From assembly GCA_023667145.1 (NCBI GenBank), contig JAMPAQ010000001.1, positions 1,502,856 to 1,566,855 of the forward strand: a DNA stretch of 64,000 nucleotides, read 5' to 3'. Origin of the DNA: Pseudoflavonifractor sp. (GTDB lineage: Bacteria; Bacteroidota; Bacteroidia; Bacteroidales; Muribaculaceae). Shown one piece after another: positions 37,933-46,601 of this stretch. The position numbers and the translations under genes are program-made. The first letter of the stretch is position 1. Every line of letters starts with the position of its first letter. The notes under the pieces are model-generated. The model saw nothing but the letters and a program-made list of their open reading frames with translations. It made no database searches and was not told the DNA's origin.

Positions 37933-38361
37933 ATGGCACTTTCAGAGGAACGTATTGACAAATGGATGTGGGCGACGCGCATATTCAAGACCCGTACTAT
38001 CGCGACAGATGCGTGCAAGAAGGGTCGTGTCTATGTCGGCGATGTCCTTGCCAAGCCATCCCGCGTGGTCAAGGTCGGAGACATCATCAAGGTACGCAAG
38101 CCTCCTGTCACCTACTCTTTCCGAGTGCGGGCATTGACGGCCAATCGTCTTGGAGCGAAGCTCGTCCCCGACTATCTTGAGAATATCACGCCTCAGTCAG
38201 AGTATGACCTGCTTGAGGTTGTCAAGATTTCCGGCTTCGTAGACCGTCGCAAGGGTCTTGGTCGCCCGACCAAGCGTGAGGGTCGTGAGTTATCGCGCTT
38301 TAAGGAGGAGACCCTCGATGACGGATGGGACTTCGACTTTGACTTTGATGTGGATGATTAG
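37933..38361 (+). CDS. S4-domain RNA-binding protein, Hsp15-like
   Basis: A 142-residue protein whose N-terminal S4 fold (RIDKWMWATRIFKTRTIATDACKKGRV) matches Hsp15/HslR, a factor that rescues stalled 50S-nascent chain complexes. The C-terminus holds basic RRKGLGRPTKREGR and ends in an acidic Asp/Phe tail (DFDFDFDVDD). Cotranscription with rplY and pth is expected from the 9-bp gap and supports a role in stalled-ribosome rescue. Confidence 0.88.
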   Translation: MALSEERIDKWMWATRIFKTRTIATDACKKGRVYVGDVLAKPSRVVKVGDIIKVRKPPVTYSFRVRALTANRLGAKLVPDYLENITPQSEYDLLEVVKISGFVDRRKGLGRPTKREGRELSRFKEETLDDGWDFDFDFDVDD

Positions 38362-38394
38362 TAACCAGACATTGATAATACCCCTTATTGCACA

Positions 38395-39093
38395 ATGAGC
38401 CGCACACAACACTATACTACCCGCGACAGCCTGGTCGACCTGATTAACGACAACTATAATATACTGCCCGTCCTGAGCCGTTTCTCGATTCCATTAGGAT
38501 TTGAGAACAAGCGTATTGGTGACGTATGTGCCGATGCGGGCATAGATGCCGACGTGTTCCTGTTTGTCGTCAACTTCCTGTTGACCGGGAAGATTGACGA
38601 GGCCAAGTTGCTCACTATCTCTCCTGAGGCGATCGTTGATTTCTTGCACAATTCCCACGATTACTACCTGTCCTACAAGATACCTCACATCCGGCAAAAC
38701 CTGCTGAGCGCCCTCGATGATAACCATTCTGACATCAATCCGGCGATAGTGAGTTTCTTTGATGACTACATCGAGCACGTAAAGGAGCATTTCACCTATG
38801 AGGAGAAAAAGGTATTTCCCTACGTCAGGAGTCTGATGCACGATGGCCGTTCACGGTATAATATCGGAGTGTTCAAGAAACATCACGATGACATCGACGA
38901 GAAACTGTCTGACCTCAAGAACATCATCTTGCGATATTACACCACGTCAATGCCCAACCGCATGTATGACGTGCTTGTCGACATATATAACTGTGAGGAG
39001 GATCTCAAGCAGCATACCGACATAGAGAACCACATCCTCATACCCATGATTTCCATGATTGAGCGTCGTCGGCAGGAGGGACAGTCAAGGTGA
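38395..39093 (+). CDS. Hemerythrin-domain protein, RIC/ScdA-like
   Basis: A 232-residue cytoplasmic protein with an N-terminal ScdA_N-like segment (about 15-70; NILPVLSRFSIPLGFENK) lacking the usual paired Cys, followed by a hemerythrin four-helix bundle. Di-iron ligands are in HIRQNLL, HVKEHFTYEEKKVF, FKKHHDDIDEKL and KQHTDIENHILIP. Relatives (RIC, YtfE) repair iron-sulfur clusters after nitric oxide or oxidant damage or sense oxygen. Its stop overlaps the start of a LuxR-type regulator (GTGA), implying coupled translation. Confidence 0.88.
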   Translation: MSRTQHYTTRDSLVDLINDNYNILPVLSRFSIPLGFENKRIGDVCADAGIDADVFLFVVNFLLTGKIDEAKLLTISPEAIVDFLHNSHDYYLSYKIPHIRQNLLSALDDNHSDINPAIVSFFDDYIEHVKEHFTYEEKKVFPYVRSLMHDGRSRYNIGVFKKHHDDIDEKLSDLKNIILRYYTTSMPNRMYDVLVDIYNCEEDLKQHTDIENHILIPMISMIERRRQEGQSR

Positions 39094-39686
39094 GACATCA
39101 TAATATCGCGTTACTTCTCCCCTCCCCGCTGATTGCGTCGGGCATCAGGAACTATCTCAGACGGCTGTCAGGCGACATCGTGGTCTCCGACTTGCCGTGC
39201 GGTGACCTTGTCAATGCTATCAGGGATGTGCATCCGGCGGTCTTGATTGCCGATCCCGTCATGCTTGGTGCCGATGATGTCGAGGCAATAAGGGCCGAGA
39301 CACGCGACCGCATCAAGATTGTCGCGCTCTATAGCTCGGCTCTGCCTGCTGTTGTAGTACGCCGCTTTGACGAGACCCTGTCTATTTATGATTCCGACGA
39401 TGTGATCTCATCGGTGCTACAGCGGTGTGTCACGACGAGTGAGGGCGATGATGACGCTACTCCCGTGCTTAGCCAGCGCGAGAAAGAGGTCGTTGTGCGT
39501 ATCGTCAAGGGCATGTCAAACAAGGAGATTGCTACCGAGATGAACGTGTCGGTCAACACCGTGATGACCCATCGGCGCAACATCGCCTCCAAACTTCAGA
39601 TTCACTCTCCCGCCGGCCTCACGATATATGCAATAGTGAGCAAACTCGTGCGACTCGATGAGATAAAGACCACCTTACCGCGTTGA
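39090..39686 (+). CDS. LuxR-type response-regulator-like transcription factor
   Basis: A GTG start inside the hemerythrin stop gives 198 residues. The N-terminal 125 residues resemble a receiver domain with a possible phospho-acceptor Asp in VLIADPVML, but the acidic pair at its start is missing (LLPSPLIASG), so phosphorylation is doubtful. The C-terminal NarL/LuxR helix-turn-helix (LSQREKEVVVRIVKGMSNKEIATEMNVSVNTV, about 130-161) is intact. Coupling to the hemerythrin gene suggests control by the iron, oxygen or NO state. It ends 7 bp from the convergent folE. Confidence 0.87.
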   Translation: MRHHNIALLLPSPLIASGIRNYLRRLSGDIVVSDLPCGDLVNAIRDVHPAVLIADPVMLGADDVEAIRAETRDRIKIVALYSSALPAVVVRRFDETLSIYDSDDVISSVLQRCVTTSEGDDDATPVLSQREKEVVVRIVKGMSNKEIATEMNVSVNTVMTHRRNIASKLQIHSPAGLTIYAIVSKLVRLDEIKTTLPR

Positions 39687-39693
39687 TATGGTC

Positions 39694-40266
39694 TCAACGG
39701 TGACTTGTCAGCCGTAGGAATTCCTCACGCAGGGAGGGATTGTCGGCAAACTCTCCAAGATAGTCTATCGTGGTGGTTGATGAGTTCTGCTTCTCGACAC
39801 CGCGCATCTTCATACACAGATGTTGGGCGTTGCAGCTCACGATGACACCTTTGGCCGACAAAGTCTCGTATACTGCCCGGCACACCTCGGCTGACAGACG
39901 TTCCTGTACCTGAAGACGGCGGGCAAACACATTGACGACCCTCGCGAGCTTGCTCAGTCCTATCATGTTGCCGTTTGGAATATATCCCACCGATATTGTC
40001 CCGAAAAATGGCAGGATATGATGCTCGCAAAACGAGTAGAATTCTATATCCTGTACTATTATCATCTTAGATCCCGCGTACTCAAATATAGCTTCTCTCA
40101 TCACCTCTGACGCATCCTGACGGTAACCCTGTGTCGCATAATACAGCGCCTTTGCCGCCCGTAACGGGGTCTTGACAAGCCCCTCGCGGGTGGGATCCTC
40201 GCCTATGAGTCTGATTATGCTTTCGTAATGGGATGCTATATCAGCAATGGTTTCTTCTGCGCTCAT
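39694..40266 (-). CDS. folE: GTP cyclohydrolase I
   Basis: Makes dihydroneopterin triphosphate from GTP, the first step to folate. The 190-residue protein has the zinc ligands in SFCEHHILPFFG and CNAQHLCMKMRG, and the family segment VGYIPNGNMIGLSKLAR. It is the last gene of the minus-strand DUF1599-DoxX-tpiA-SPOR-folE set, 10 bp after the SPOR gene. Confidence 0.97.
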   Translation of the reverse strand: MSAEETIADIASHYESIIRLIGEDPTREGLVKTPLRAAKALYYATQGYRQDASEVMREAIFEYAGSKMIIVQDIEFYSFCEHHILPFFGTISVGYIPNGNMIGLSKLARVVNVFARRLQVQERLSAEVCRAVYETLSAKGVIVSCNAQHLCMKMRGVEKQNSSTTTIDYLGEFADNPSLREEFLRLTSHR

Positions 40267-40276
40267 CTTGTTTCAG

Positions 40277-40753
40277 TTAGTAAGATGCTCCCGCGTTTAT
40301 GCGGTCGCGTACCACTCTCACCTCACGACGATAGGACGGGAAGGCATTCTTGATCTCCTGTGCTGCCTCCCTCGCGTCCTGCTCTGTCCTGAAGTCTCCT
40401 ATCCTCACTCGCCAGAATGGGGAGTGGAAGGATACGTAGCTGCGGTATTGGGGAAATCTTGCACCGATATTCCGTGACTTGGCCCGCGCCTCGCTCTTTG
40501 CCGTGCGGGGATTATTGTCCGAGAACACCTGTATGCGGTAGCCCGCCATCTTTCCGTTCACGATACGTGACTCCGTCCCATCCTCTCCGTCTTGTGTCAT
40601 CAGGCGTTCGGCAAGGGTTTCAGGTTGGTCTATGGTGTTTTCGGTGCCGGCTGTTATATGCTCGACGATAGGCGCGGACTGTGACTCGCCGGACATCGTG
40701 ATGCCCTGGCTGACCAATATTACAGAAGCTATGCAAGAGAGTCTTAACCTCAT
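40277..40753 (-). CDS. SPOR-domain exported protein
   Basis: A 158-residue protein with a probable signal peptide (MRLRLSCIASVILVSQGITMSG) and a C-terminal SPOR domain of about 75 residues (GYRIQVFSDNNPRTAKSEARAKS...WRVRIGDFRTEQDAREA). SPOR domains bind glycan strands stripped of side chains at division sites. No other domain is present. It is encoded between tpiA and folE, a position kept in several Bacteroidales by recollection. Confidence 0.88.
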   Translation of the reverse strand: MRLRLSCIASVILVSQGITMSGESQSAPIVEHITAGTENTIDQPETLAERLMTQDGEDGTESRIVNGKMAGYRIQVFSDNNPRTAKSEARAKSRNIGARFPQYRSYVSFHSPFWRVRIGDFRTEQDAREAAQEIKNAFPSYRREVRVVRDRINAGASY

Positions 40754-40799
40754 AATCTTATCCTATCGTTTTAATTATAACAGCCACTTGAAATAAATT

Positions 40800-40835
40800 A
40801 GGCTACAAAGATAGCGAAAAACCTCTTTGTAGCCT
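40800..40835 (-). terminator. Hairpin after tpiA, overlapping a -7 box
   Basis: A 12-bp perfect stem (AGGCTACAAAGA and its complement) with a 12-nt loop, followed on the minus strand by TAATTTATTTC. It probably terminates tpiA transcripts. The distal arm contains TATCTTTG (40813-40806), a -7 element that could start transcription of the SPOR gene. Confidence 0.7.
40806..40813 (-). promoter_or_regulatory. Candidate -7 box for SPOR-folE
   Basis: TATCTTTG on the minus strand inside the hairpin that follows tpiA, 53 bp upstream of the SPOR gene start. No convincing -33 TTG. Confidence 0.45.
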
Positions 40836-40856
40836 ATATTGGATAACTAAAATTTC

Positions 40857-41615
40857 TTACTCAAATGCTGTGACGATACCCATGAACGAGTCGGCCTGAA
40901 GTGCAGCTCCACCGATGAGGCCACCGTCTACGTTGGGCTTTGCAAAAAGAGCCTTGGCGTTGGAGGGCTTGCAGCTGCCACCATAGAGTATCGACGTGTT
41001 GTCGGCTACCTCTTTGCCATACTTCTCGGCGATGACACCACGGATAAACGCGTGCATCTCCTCGGCCTGGTCGTCAGTAGCGGTCTTGCCGGTACCGATA
41101 GCCCATACAGGCTCATAGGCGAGGATGATTTTACCAAACTCATCAGCTGACAGGTGGAACAGTGCGTCTACGATCTGCTTCTTCACTACGTCAAAGTATG
41201 TGCCGTTCTCGCGCTCCTCAAGCACCTCACCGATGCAGAAGATGGGCGTAAGGTTGTTCTCAAAGGCGAGAGCCACCTTCTCCTTCAGGGTCTCAGAAGT
41301 CTCACCGTAATACTGGCGGCGCTCCGAGTGACCGAGGATTACGTATGTAGCGCCGGTCGATGCTACCATGGGTGCTGACACCTCGCCGGTGTATGCGCCC
41401 GACTTATGGTCTGCGCAGTTCTCAGCGCCGAGTCCGAGTTTCTTCTGGTCGATAACAGCATTGACCGATGCAAGGTGAGTGAAAGGTACACAAATCACTA
41501 CGTCACACTTGGCGTCGATGTTCTCAAGTGCTGCATTCACCTCCTTGGCAAGTGCGATACCCTCGGGGAGGGTTGTGTTCATTTTCCAGTTTCCTGCTAC
41601 AATTTTCTTTCTCAT
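40857..41615 (-). CDS. tpiA: Triose-phosphate isomerase
   Basis: Glycolytic enzyme of 252 residues. The active-site Lys is in GNWKMNT, His in [10 protein letters not shown] and Glu in [11 protein letters not shown]; the phosphate loop GGSCKPSNA and GGLIGGAAL are intact. It starts 20 bp after the DoxX-like gene and is probably cotranscribed with it. Confidence 0.98.
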   Translation of the reverse strand: MRKKIVAGNWKMNTTLPEGIALAKEVNAALENIDAKCDVVICVPFTHLASVNAVIDQKKLGLGAENCADHKSGAYTGEVSAPMVASTGATYVILGHSERRQYYGETSETLKEKVALAFENNLTPIFCIGEVLEERENGTYFDVVKKQIVDALFHLSADEFGKIILAYEPVWAIGTGKTATDDQAEEMHAFIRGVIAEKYGKEVADNTSILYGGSCKPSNAKALFAKPNVDGGLIGGAALQADSFMGIVTAFE

Positions 41616-41635
41616 TGTCTTACTTATATGTTTTG

Positions 41636-42937
41636 TCAGTTTTCTTTTGGGTTGTGCAAAGTTACGGATTTATTTTTGTTTTTGCGATAGAAAAACCATT
41701 TTACTGCATGGCCCCCGCGTCCGACGGCCCATACTATCAGCATCATGATTGCCGCCAGTCCGCTGTAGACCTCAAGTCTGCGCCCGCCGTCAATCTTGTG
41801 TCGCGGTAGCCATTTGTCAGCATCGGTTGTCAGCACCTCGTTGCGTCTCATCGAGCTCAGCGTTCGCTTCCACTCGATGATGCCGTCCTTGACATACACC
41901 AAGGCCACGTTACCTCTGACGACCTCCTTTATGCTCGTGTCCTCTGCCGTGTAGACTGGATAGTTGGCGAGTGATATGTCCTTCCATATCCCGACACCCT
42001 TGCTGTCAGTGGCGAGTACGGCGATGAATTGTCCACCGGCATCCTCTATCTTACGGTCAATCTCGTTGATGAGATAGGTGTTGGCGATATCTACATTGTT
42101 AATATCGGGTATAAACAATATCATCTCGTCACCCTCTTCCGATATGACCTCGTCTGTGACCTCCTCGTCGCCATCAAATATCGCGAGGGTTCTTACCTTG
42201 TCGGTGTCACCGTCAGTTCCCACGCGGTCCATAAACCTCCACGTGCTGTCAGGCAGGTTGTCGATGTCAAACCGCTGCTCCACTCCATCCTTCTCATAGA
42301 TGAAGCTGTAGTCTCCCTCATCGTCTGCCCCGTCATCGTCTGCTCCGGCCAACCGCGTCCCCACCTTGTAGGGCCTGAAGTCACCAAGCGGTTGTATGTT
42401 GTAGCCGTGCATGTTGACCGCGAGTATGTATATGGCGAGTATCGTCGCTACGATCCACTGCAAGTAGGGATTATACAGGCCTTTGACAGTGCGGTTGAAT
42501 ACGCACAGGTATATGAGGGCGGAGGTGATGACGATATTTTTAACGAAAGTAGCTGTATTGGATATGATGAGAAGGTCGCCGAAGCAACCGCAGTCGGCCA
42601 CCGGGTCATATATCGCGATATATAGCGACAATGGCAGCATAAACGCCATTGTCGCGGTCAGCAGCCATACCGACGTACGCTTGTAACATCCTGTGAGGAG
42701 CAACGTGCCGAGGATAAACTCGGTCGATGACAATGCCATCGAACCTGCCACTACGAGCGACCGGGTAATATCCATTCCCCACACCGACAGATATTGCTCT
42801 ATCTTATATATCGTTCCCCATGGGTCAATGGCCTTGGCCAATCCCGACAGCATGAATGTCGCGCCGATGATGACTCGCAGCGTCCACACTATGGCACTCC
42901 TGTGCCGTTGGTTAAATCGGCTCAATCTCCCCATCAT
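41636..42937 (-). CDS. DoxX-like membrane protein with C-terminal thioredoxin-like region (BT_3928 type)
   Basis: A 433-residue protein. The N-terminal 160 residues form four or five membrane helices of DoxX type ([25 protein letters not shown]) and include the Cys pair in VADCGCFGD seen in MauE/DoxX redox proteins. A soluble part (about 190-390) looks thioredoxin-like but lacks an obvious CxxC. A last hydrophobic helix (about 400-418) lies near the C-terminus. It is plausibly an envelope redox protein. It overlaps the DUF1599 gene by 4 bp. Confidence 0.82.
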   Translation of the reverse strand: MMGRLSRFNQRHRSAIVWTLRVIIGATFMLSGLAKAIDPWGTIYKIEQYLSVWGMDITRSLVVAGSMALSSTEFILGTLLLTGCYKRTSVWLLTATMAFMLPLSLYIAIYDPVADCGCFGDLLIISNTATFVKNIVITSALIYLCVFNRTVKGLYNPYLQWIVATILAIYILAVNMHGYNIQPLGDFRPYKVGTRLAGADDDGADDEGDYSFIYEKDGVEQRFDIDNLPDSTWRFMDRVGTDGDTDKVRTLAIFDGDEEVTDEVISEEGDEMILFIPDINNVDIANTYLINEIDRKIEDAGGQFIAVLATDSKGVGIWKDISLANYPVYTAEDTSIKEVVRGNVALVYVKDGIIEWKRTLSSMRRNEVLTTDADKWLPRHKIDGGRRLEVYSGLAAIMMLIVWAVGRGGHAVKWFFYRKNKNKSVTLHNPKEN

Positions 42938-43476
42938 TCGGTCAACCGTATTATGCCGAAGACCGCATAATTTATCATATCCCTATAGTTGGCGTCGATG
43001 CCCTCCGATACGAGGGTCTCGCCGTGCAGGTCTTCTATCTGTTTGGTACGGTTTATCTTCATCAATATAAGGTCAACATACGAGTTGATACGCATTGAGC
43101 GCCATGCCTCGTTATAGTCATGGTTTTTGGCAATCATCAGATCACGCGTGGCTTGGATGTGCTTGTCATACAGGGCGACGGCCTCATCTACGCTGATATC
43201 CGTGCTGTCGGCCTCACCGAGCTCAAGCTGTATCAGGCCGATGACCCCGTAATTCACGATGCCGATAAACTCCGGCAATATGCCCTCATCAACCCGCGAC
43301 TCTCCGACAGTCTCAAGTGTGCGTATGCGCTTCGCCTTGATAAATATCTGGTCAGTTACCGATTTTGGCCTCATCAGCCGCCATGCCGGGCCATAGTCGT
43401 GGAGTTTCTTTATATATAAGTTCCGGCACATCTCAAGTGCCTTGTCAAACTGTGCGATAGTATCTGCCATGATCAC
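42934..43476 (-). CDS. DUF1599-domain protein
   Basis: A 180-residue soluble protein made of two related halves: LYIKKLHDYGPAWRLMRPKSVTDQIFIKAKRI in the first and MIAKNHDYNEAWRSMRINSYVDLILMKINR in the second (each about 30 residues long, at 20-50 and 114-143). The shared HDY-AWR-MR-D pattern is the DUF1599 signature; the biochemical role of the family is not established to my knowledge. Translation may start at 43476 or two codons later (MADTIAQF). It is the first gene of the five-gene minus-strand set. Confidence 0.85.
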   Translation of the reverse strand: MIMADTIAQFDKALEMCRNLYIKKLHDYGPAWRLMRPKSVTDQIFIKAKRIRTLETVGESRVDEGILPEFIGIVNYGVIGLIQLELGEADSTDISVDEAVALYDKHIQATRDLMIAKNHDYNEAWRSMRINSYVDLILMKINRTKQIEDLHGETLVSEGIDANYRDMINYAVFGIIRLTE

Positions 43477-43497
43477 GATGTGTTAAACGTTAGACTG

Positions 43498-43505
43498 CAA
43501 AATTA
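43498..43505 (-). promoter_or_regulatory. -7 box for the DUF1599-tpiA operon
   Basis: TAATTTTG on the minus strand, about 22 bp upstream of the DUF1599 start. TTG candidates upstream have poor spacing. Confidence 0.5.
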
Positions 43506-43539
43506 CTCAAAAACAATCAATCACCGTCGCAATGTCATG

Positions 43540-44709
43540 TTATTTCACTACATACTTTATGCGTCCCATGATTTCTGTCAATACCGCTCTTGGTGTCGCC
43601 ACGTTCAAGCGCATGAATCCGGCACCCTCGTGTCCAAACATCTCACCGTCGTTGAGCGCAAGCCTTGCCTTGTTGACAAATAGGTCAACCAGTCGGTCAT
43701 GGTCAAGTCCGAGTTCACGGCAGTCGAGCCATACAAGAAATGAGGCATCAGGTCTTATCACCTTTATCCCATTGATTTCTTCAGCGAAAAATTTTTCAAC
43801 ATAGCGTATATTCTCTTCTATGTAGGATAGCATCTCCTTTCGCCAATCATCCCCCTTACGATAGGCCGCTATAGTGGCTATGGGAGAAAGCATCGGCGCA
43901 TCATTAAGCTCGTTAGCTCCAAGCCAACCGTAAAATCGGGTTCTCAGTGCATCATTGGAGATGACCGAAAAAGAGCTGACGATTCCCGGGATGTTGAACG
44001 TCTTTGACGGAGCGCAGAACGTTATGCTGTTACCGGCGGCCTCGTCGCTGACTGTGGCAAAGGGGACATGCCGCTTTCCCCACAAAGCCATATCTGCATG
44101 TATCTCATCCGAGACCACAAGCAGATTCTTTTTTACACAGATTTCAGCGAGTCGTGCCAATTCTTCCCGGCTCCACATCGTGCCGCCGGGATTGTGGGGA
44201 TTAGACAGTAGCAATACCCCGCCCTTGTCAGGCAGACCTTCAAGCACGTCATAGTTCATCTTATAGCGGCCTGTTCCATCCATTATCAGGGGGGCGTTTA
44301 TGACATTCCGTCCGTTCAGCTCTGACACGATCCGGAATGGGTGGTAGACGGGAGGCATTATGACCACATTGTCACCGTGATTGGTAAACACATTGATGAC
44401 CATACCGATTCCCTTCACGATTCCCGGTATATAACTTATCCATTCCGGTTTTATCTCCCAGTTATGCAGTTTTTTCTCCCAATCAATGATTGACGGTCGG
44501 TAATCACAAGGTTCTTTAGTATATCCGAGTATAGGATGGTCAAGCCTGGACTTCAGAGCCTCAATGATAAAGTCAGGAGTAGCAAAATCCATATCTGCTA
44601 CCCATGCGGCGAGCAGGTCTCCCCTTCCATACCGTTCTTCGAGCACATCAGTCTTTAATGCCCCGCTCCCATGTCGGTCTATTACCGTATCAAAATTATA
44701 CTTTCCCAT
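43540..44709 (-). CDS. patB: PatB/MalY-type C-S lyase (PLP aminotransferase fold)
   Basis: A fold-type I PLP enzyme of 389 residues, probably a cystathionine beta-lyase or cysteine desulfhydrase. Family motifs: WVADMDFATPDFI, GYTKEP, LSNPHNPGGTMW, VSDEIHADM and the PLP lysine in CAPSKTFNIPG. It is divergent from cysK across a 223-bp region, so one gene makes cysteine and its neighbour may break it or cystathionine down. It could instead be an aminotransferase, but the MalY/PatB signature is strong. Confidence 0.92.
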   Translation of the reverse strand: MGKYNFDTVIDRHGSGALKTDVLEERYGRGDLLAAWVADMDFATPDFIIEALKSRLDHPILGYTKEPCDYRPSIIDWEKKLHNWEIKPEWISYIPGIVKGIGMVINVFTNHGDNVVIMPPVYHPFRIVSELNGRNVINAPLIMDGTGRYKMNYDVLEGLPDKGGVLLLSNPHNPGGTMWSREELARLAEICVKKNLLVVSDEIHADMALWGKRHVPFATVSDEAAGNSITFCAPSKTFNIPGIVSSFSVISNDALRTRFYGWLGANELNDAPMLSPIATIAAYRKGDDWRKEMLSYIEENIRYVEKFFAEEINGIKVIRPDASFLVWLDCRELGLDHDRLVDLFVNKARLALNDGEMFGHEGAGFMRLNVATPRAVLTEIMGRIKYVVK

Positions 44710-44740
44710 AGTTAAACAAAATCTTTTTATTTGATGTGAT

Positions 44741-44783
44741 ATTGGATATGTACATTTGTATTTTCAATCTTTCGATATCCAAT
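44741..44783. promoter_or_regulatory. Inverted repeat between patB and cysK
   Basis: Perfect 9-bp arms ATTGGATAT (44741-44749) and ATATCCAAT (44775-44783) separated by 25 bp, in the divergent intergenic region upstream of the cysK promoter and within the patB leader. Could be an operator or an mRNA hairpin. Confidence 0.4.
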
Positions 44784-44832
44784 CTGCAAATTTAATCAAA
44801 AAACATCATGTAAATATACCATATAATTGGTA

Positions 44833-44863
44833 TTGTCTGATTTTAGGAATGCGCGTATCTTTG
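44833..44863 (+). promoter_or_regulatory. Bacteroidetes-type promoter for cysK
   Basis: TTG at 44833-44835, a 20-nt spacer and TATCTTTG at 44856-44863, with a leader of about 65 nt before the cysK ATG. Confidence 0.85.
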
Positions 44864-44932
44864 CAACATATTAATTAACCACAGGGCGTTGATGGAATAT
44901 CTGTCCAGCAAGCCTCGAAAAAAAATGTAATT

Positions 44933-45880
44933 ATGGCAAGGATTTACAATAGCCTGATTGATCTCATCGGAGATACTCCGCTACTCGAAGTAAAGAATAT
45001 AGAGAAATCCCAGGATTTAAAAGCCCGAGTGCTGGTTAAGATCGAGGCATTCAATCCCGGCGGAAGCGTAAAGGATAGGGTCGCCCTCGCGATGATTGAG
45101 GCTGCTGAAAAATCAGGCACACTCAAGCCCGGAGGATTGATAATCGAGCCTACCAGCGGTAACACAGGCATCGGCCTCGCATGGGTATCCTCATTAAAGG
45201 GATACAAACTGATTCTAACGATGCCCGAGACCATGAGCGTGGAGCGTCAGAACTTGTTGAAGGCTCTTGGTGCGACACTTGTCCTCACCCCTGGTAGTGA
45301 GGGTATGAAAGGTGCCATCCGTGAGGCAGAAGAGCTGCGTGACCAAAATCCTGGTTCGGTGATACTTCAGCAGTTTGAGAATCCGGCTAATCCTGAGATG
45401 CACCGGCGTACGACAGGTGAGGAAATATGGCGGGACACGGATGGTTCTGTTGATATCTTTGTAGCGGGTGTCGGAACGGGAGGCACCTTGAGTGGCACGT
45501 CCGAGACATTGAAAGCGCATAATCCGTCGGTCATCTCCATCGCTGTCGAGCCCGAGGGGTCTCCTGTCTTGTCGGGGGGCAGCGCCGGCCCACACAAGAT
45601 ACAGGGTATCGGAGCCGGGTTTCAGCCACGAAACTTCAACCCTGATGTGGTCGATAAGATTGTCCCTATCCCCGACAATGAGGCGATCAGGACCTCCAGG
45701 CTTCTTGCTGAGAAAGAGGGACTTCTCGTGGGCATATCCTCCGGCGCTGCCCTGGCGGCTGCCATCCGGGAGGCAAAAAAAGATGAAAACCGTGGAAAGA
45801 CTATTGTAGCGCTCCTCCCTGATACGGGTGAACGATACCTTTCTACCGTGCTGTACGCTTTTGAGGATTATCCTGTCTGA
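44933..45880 (+). CDS. cysK: Cysteine synthase A (O-acetylserine sulfhydrylase)
   Basis: PLP enzyme of 315 residues making cysteine from O-acetylserine and sulfide. The PLP lysine is in NPGGSVKDR, the substrate loop is PTSGNTGIGLAWV, the phosphate-binding loop GVGTGGTLSGTSE and the late IQGIGAGFQPRNF is the CysK signature. It is transcribed away from patB and ends in a terminator before a LuxR-type regulator gene. Confidence 0.97.
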   Translation: MARIYNSLIDLIGDTPLLEVKNIEKSQDLKARVLVKIEAFNPGGSVKDRVALAMIEAAEKSGTLKPGGLIIEPTSGNTGIGLAWVSSLKGYKLILTMPETMSVERQNLLKALGATLVLTPGSEGMKGAIREAEELRDQNPGSVILQQFENPANPEMHRRTTGEEIWRDTDGSVDIFVAGVGTGGTLSGTSETLKAHNPSVISIAVEPEGSPVLSGGSAGPHKIQGIGAGFQPRNFNPDVVDKIVPIPDNEAIRTSRLLAEKEGLLVGISSGAALAAAIREAKKDENRGKTIVALLPDTGERYLSTVLYAFEDYPV

Positions 45881-45909
45881 ATAAATCAAAACAGTAAGTT
45901 GGTAATTGT

Positions 45910-45945
45910 ACGCGGGAGGCAACTTTATTCCATAGCCTCCCGCGT
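45910..45945 (+). terminator. Terminator after cysK
   Basis: An 11-bp perfect GC-rich stem (arms 45910-45920 and 45935-45945) with a 14-nt loop followed by TTC. The LuxR-type gene starts 17 bp later. Confidence 0.8.
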
Positions 45946-45961
45946 TTCATGATATGCTCGT

Positions 45962-46597
45962 ATGTTTTTCTTAGCCGATAATCAATATATCACCCGTATG
46001 GGGCTGAAATCCGTCATCGTGTCGATGTTTGGTGACACATCCATCAGTGAGCCACATTCCAAACGCCAACTGATGTGCGGACTGGAATCCTCATCCGATG
46101 CAGTCGTTGTCATCGACTATACGCTATTTGATTTTAGGAGTATTGACGATTTTCGTATTCTCATCGTCCGATTCCCTCATGTCAGGTGGCTGTTGTTTTC
46201 CACCGAGTTGAGCGAGAGTTTTATAAGACAGGCCGTGTCTGAACCAAACGTAAGCATAATCCTCAAGGAAAATTCCGAGGTGGAGATTCGTCAGGCTCTG
46301 GACAGCGTCTACCGTGGCGAGAGATTCCTTTGCCGTCAGATTTCAGAGAGCCTGCAGGCTATGCCCGGGGACAAGGGTATGGACAACTCGCTCACCCCTT
46401 CAGAGGTGGAGATACTGCGACTCACAACTTTAGGGCTGAGCGTCAAGGAAATCGCCACGAGGAGAGTGTCGAGCGTCCATACCATTATTACTCACAAGAA
46501 AAACATCTTCAGAAAATTAGGCGTGAACAATGTTCATGAGGCTACAAAATATGCTCTCAGGGCAGGTCTCGTCGAGATGTCCGAATACTATATCTGA
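45962..46597 (+). CDS. LuxR-type response-regulator-like transcription factor
   Basis: A 211-residue protein. The N-terminus FFLADNQYITRMGLKSV resembles a receiver beginning with its acidic site reduced to AD; a possible phospho-acceptor Asp lies in VVVIDYTLFD. The C-terminal NarL/LuxR helix-turn-helix is LTPSEVEILRLTTLGLSVKEIA followed by VHTIITHKKNIFRKLGVNN. No histidine kinase is nearby. It sits between cysK and the Cys/Met-bioB-ThiF set, so regulation of sulfur or biotin genes is a reasonable guess only. It converges on the next gene with 4 bp between stops. Confidence 0.85.
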   Translation: MFFLADNQYITRMGLKSVIVSMFGDTSISEPHSKRQLMCGLESSSDAVVVIDYTLFDFRSIDDFRILIVRFPHVRWLLFSTELSESFIRQAVSEPNVSIILKENSEVEIRQALDSVYRGERFLCRQISESLQAMPGDKGMDNSLTPSEVEILRLTTLGLSVKEIATRRVSSVHTIITHKKNIFRKLGVNNVHEATKYALRAGLVEMSEYYI

Positions 46598-46601
46598 CAC
46601 A

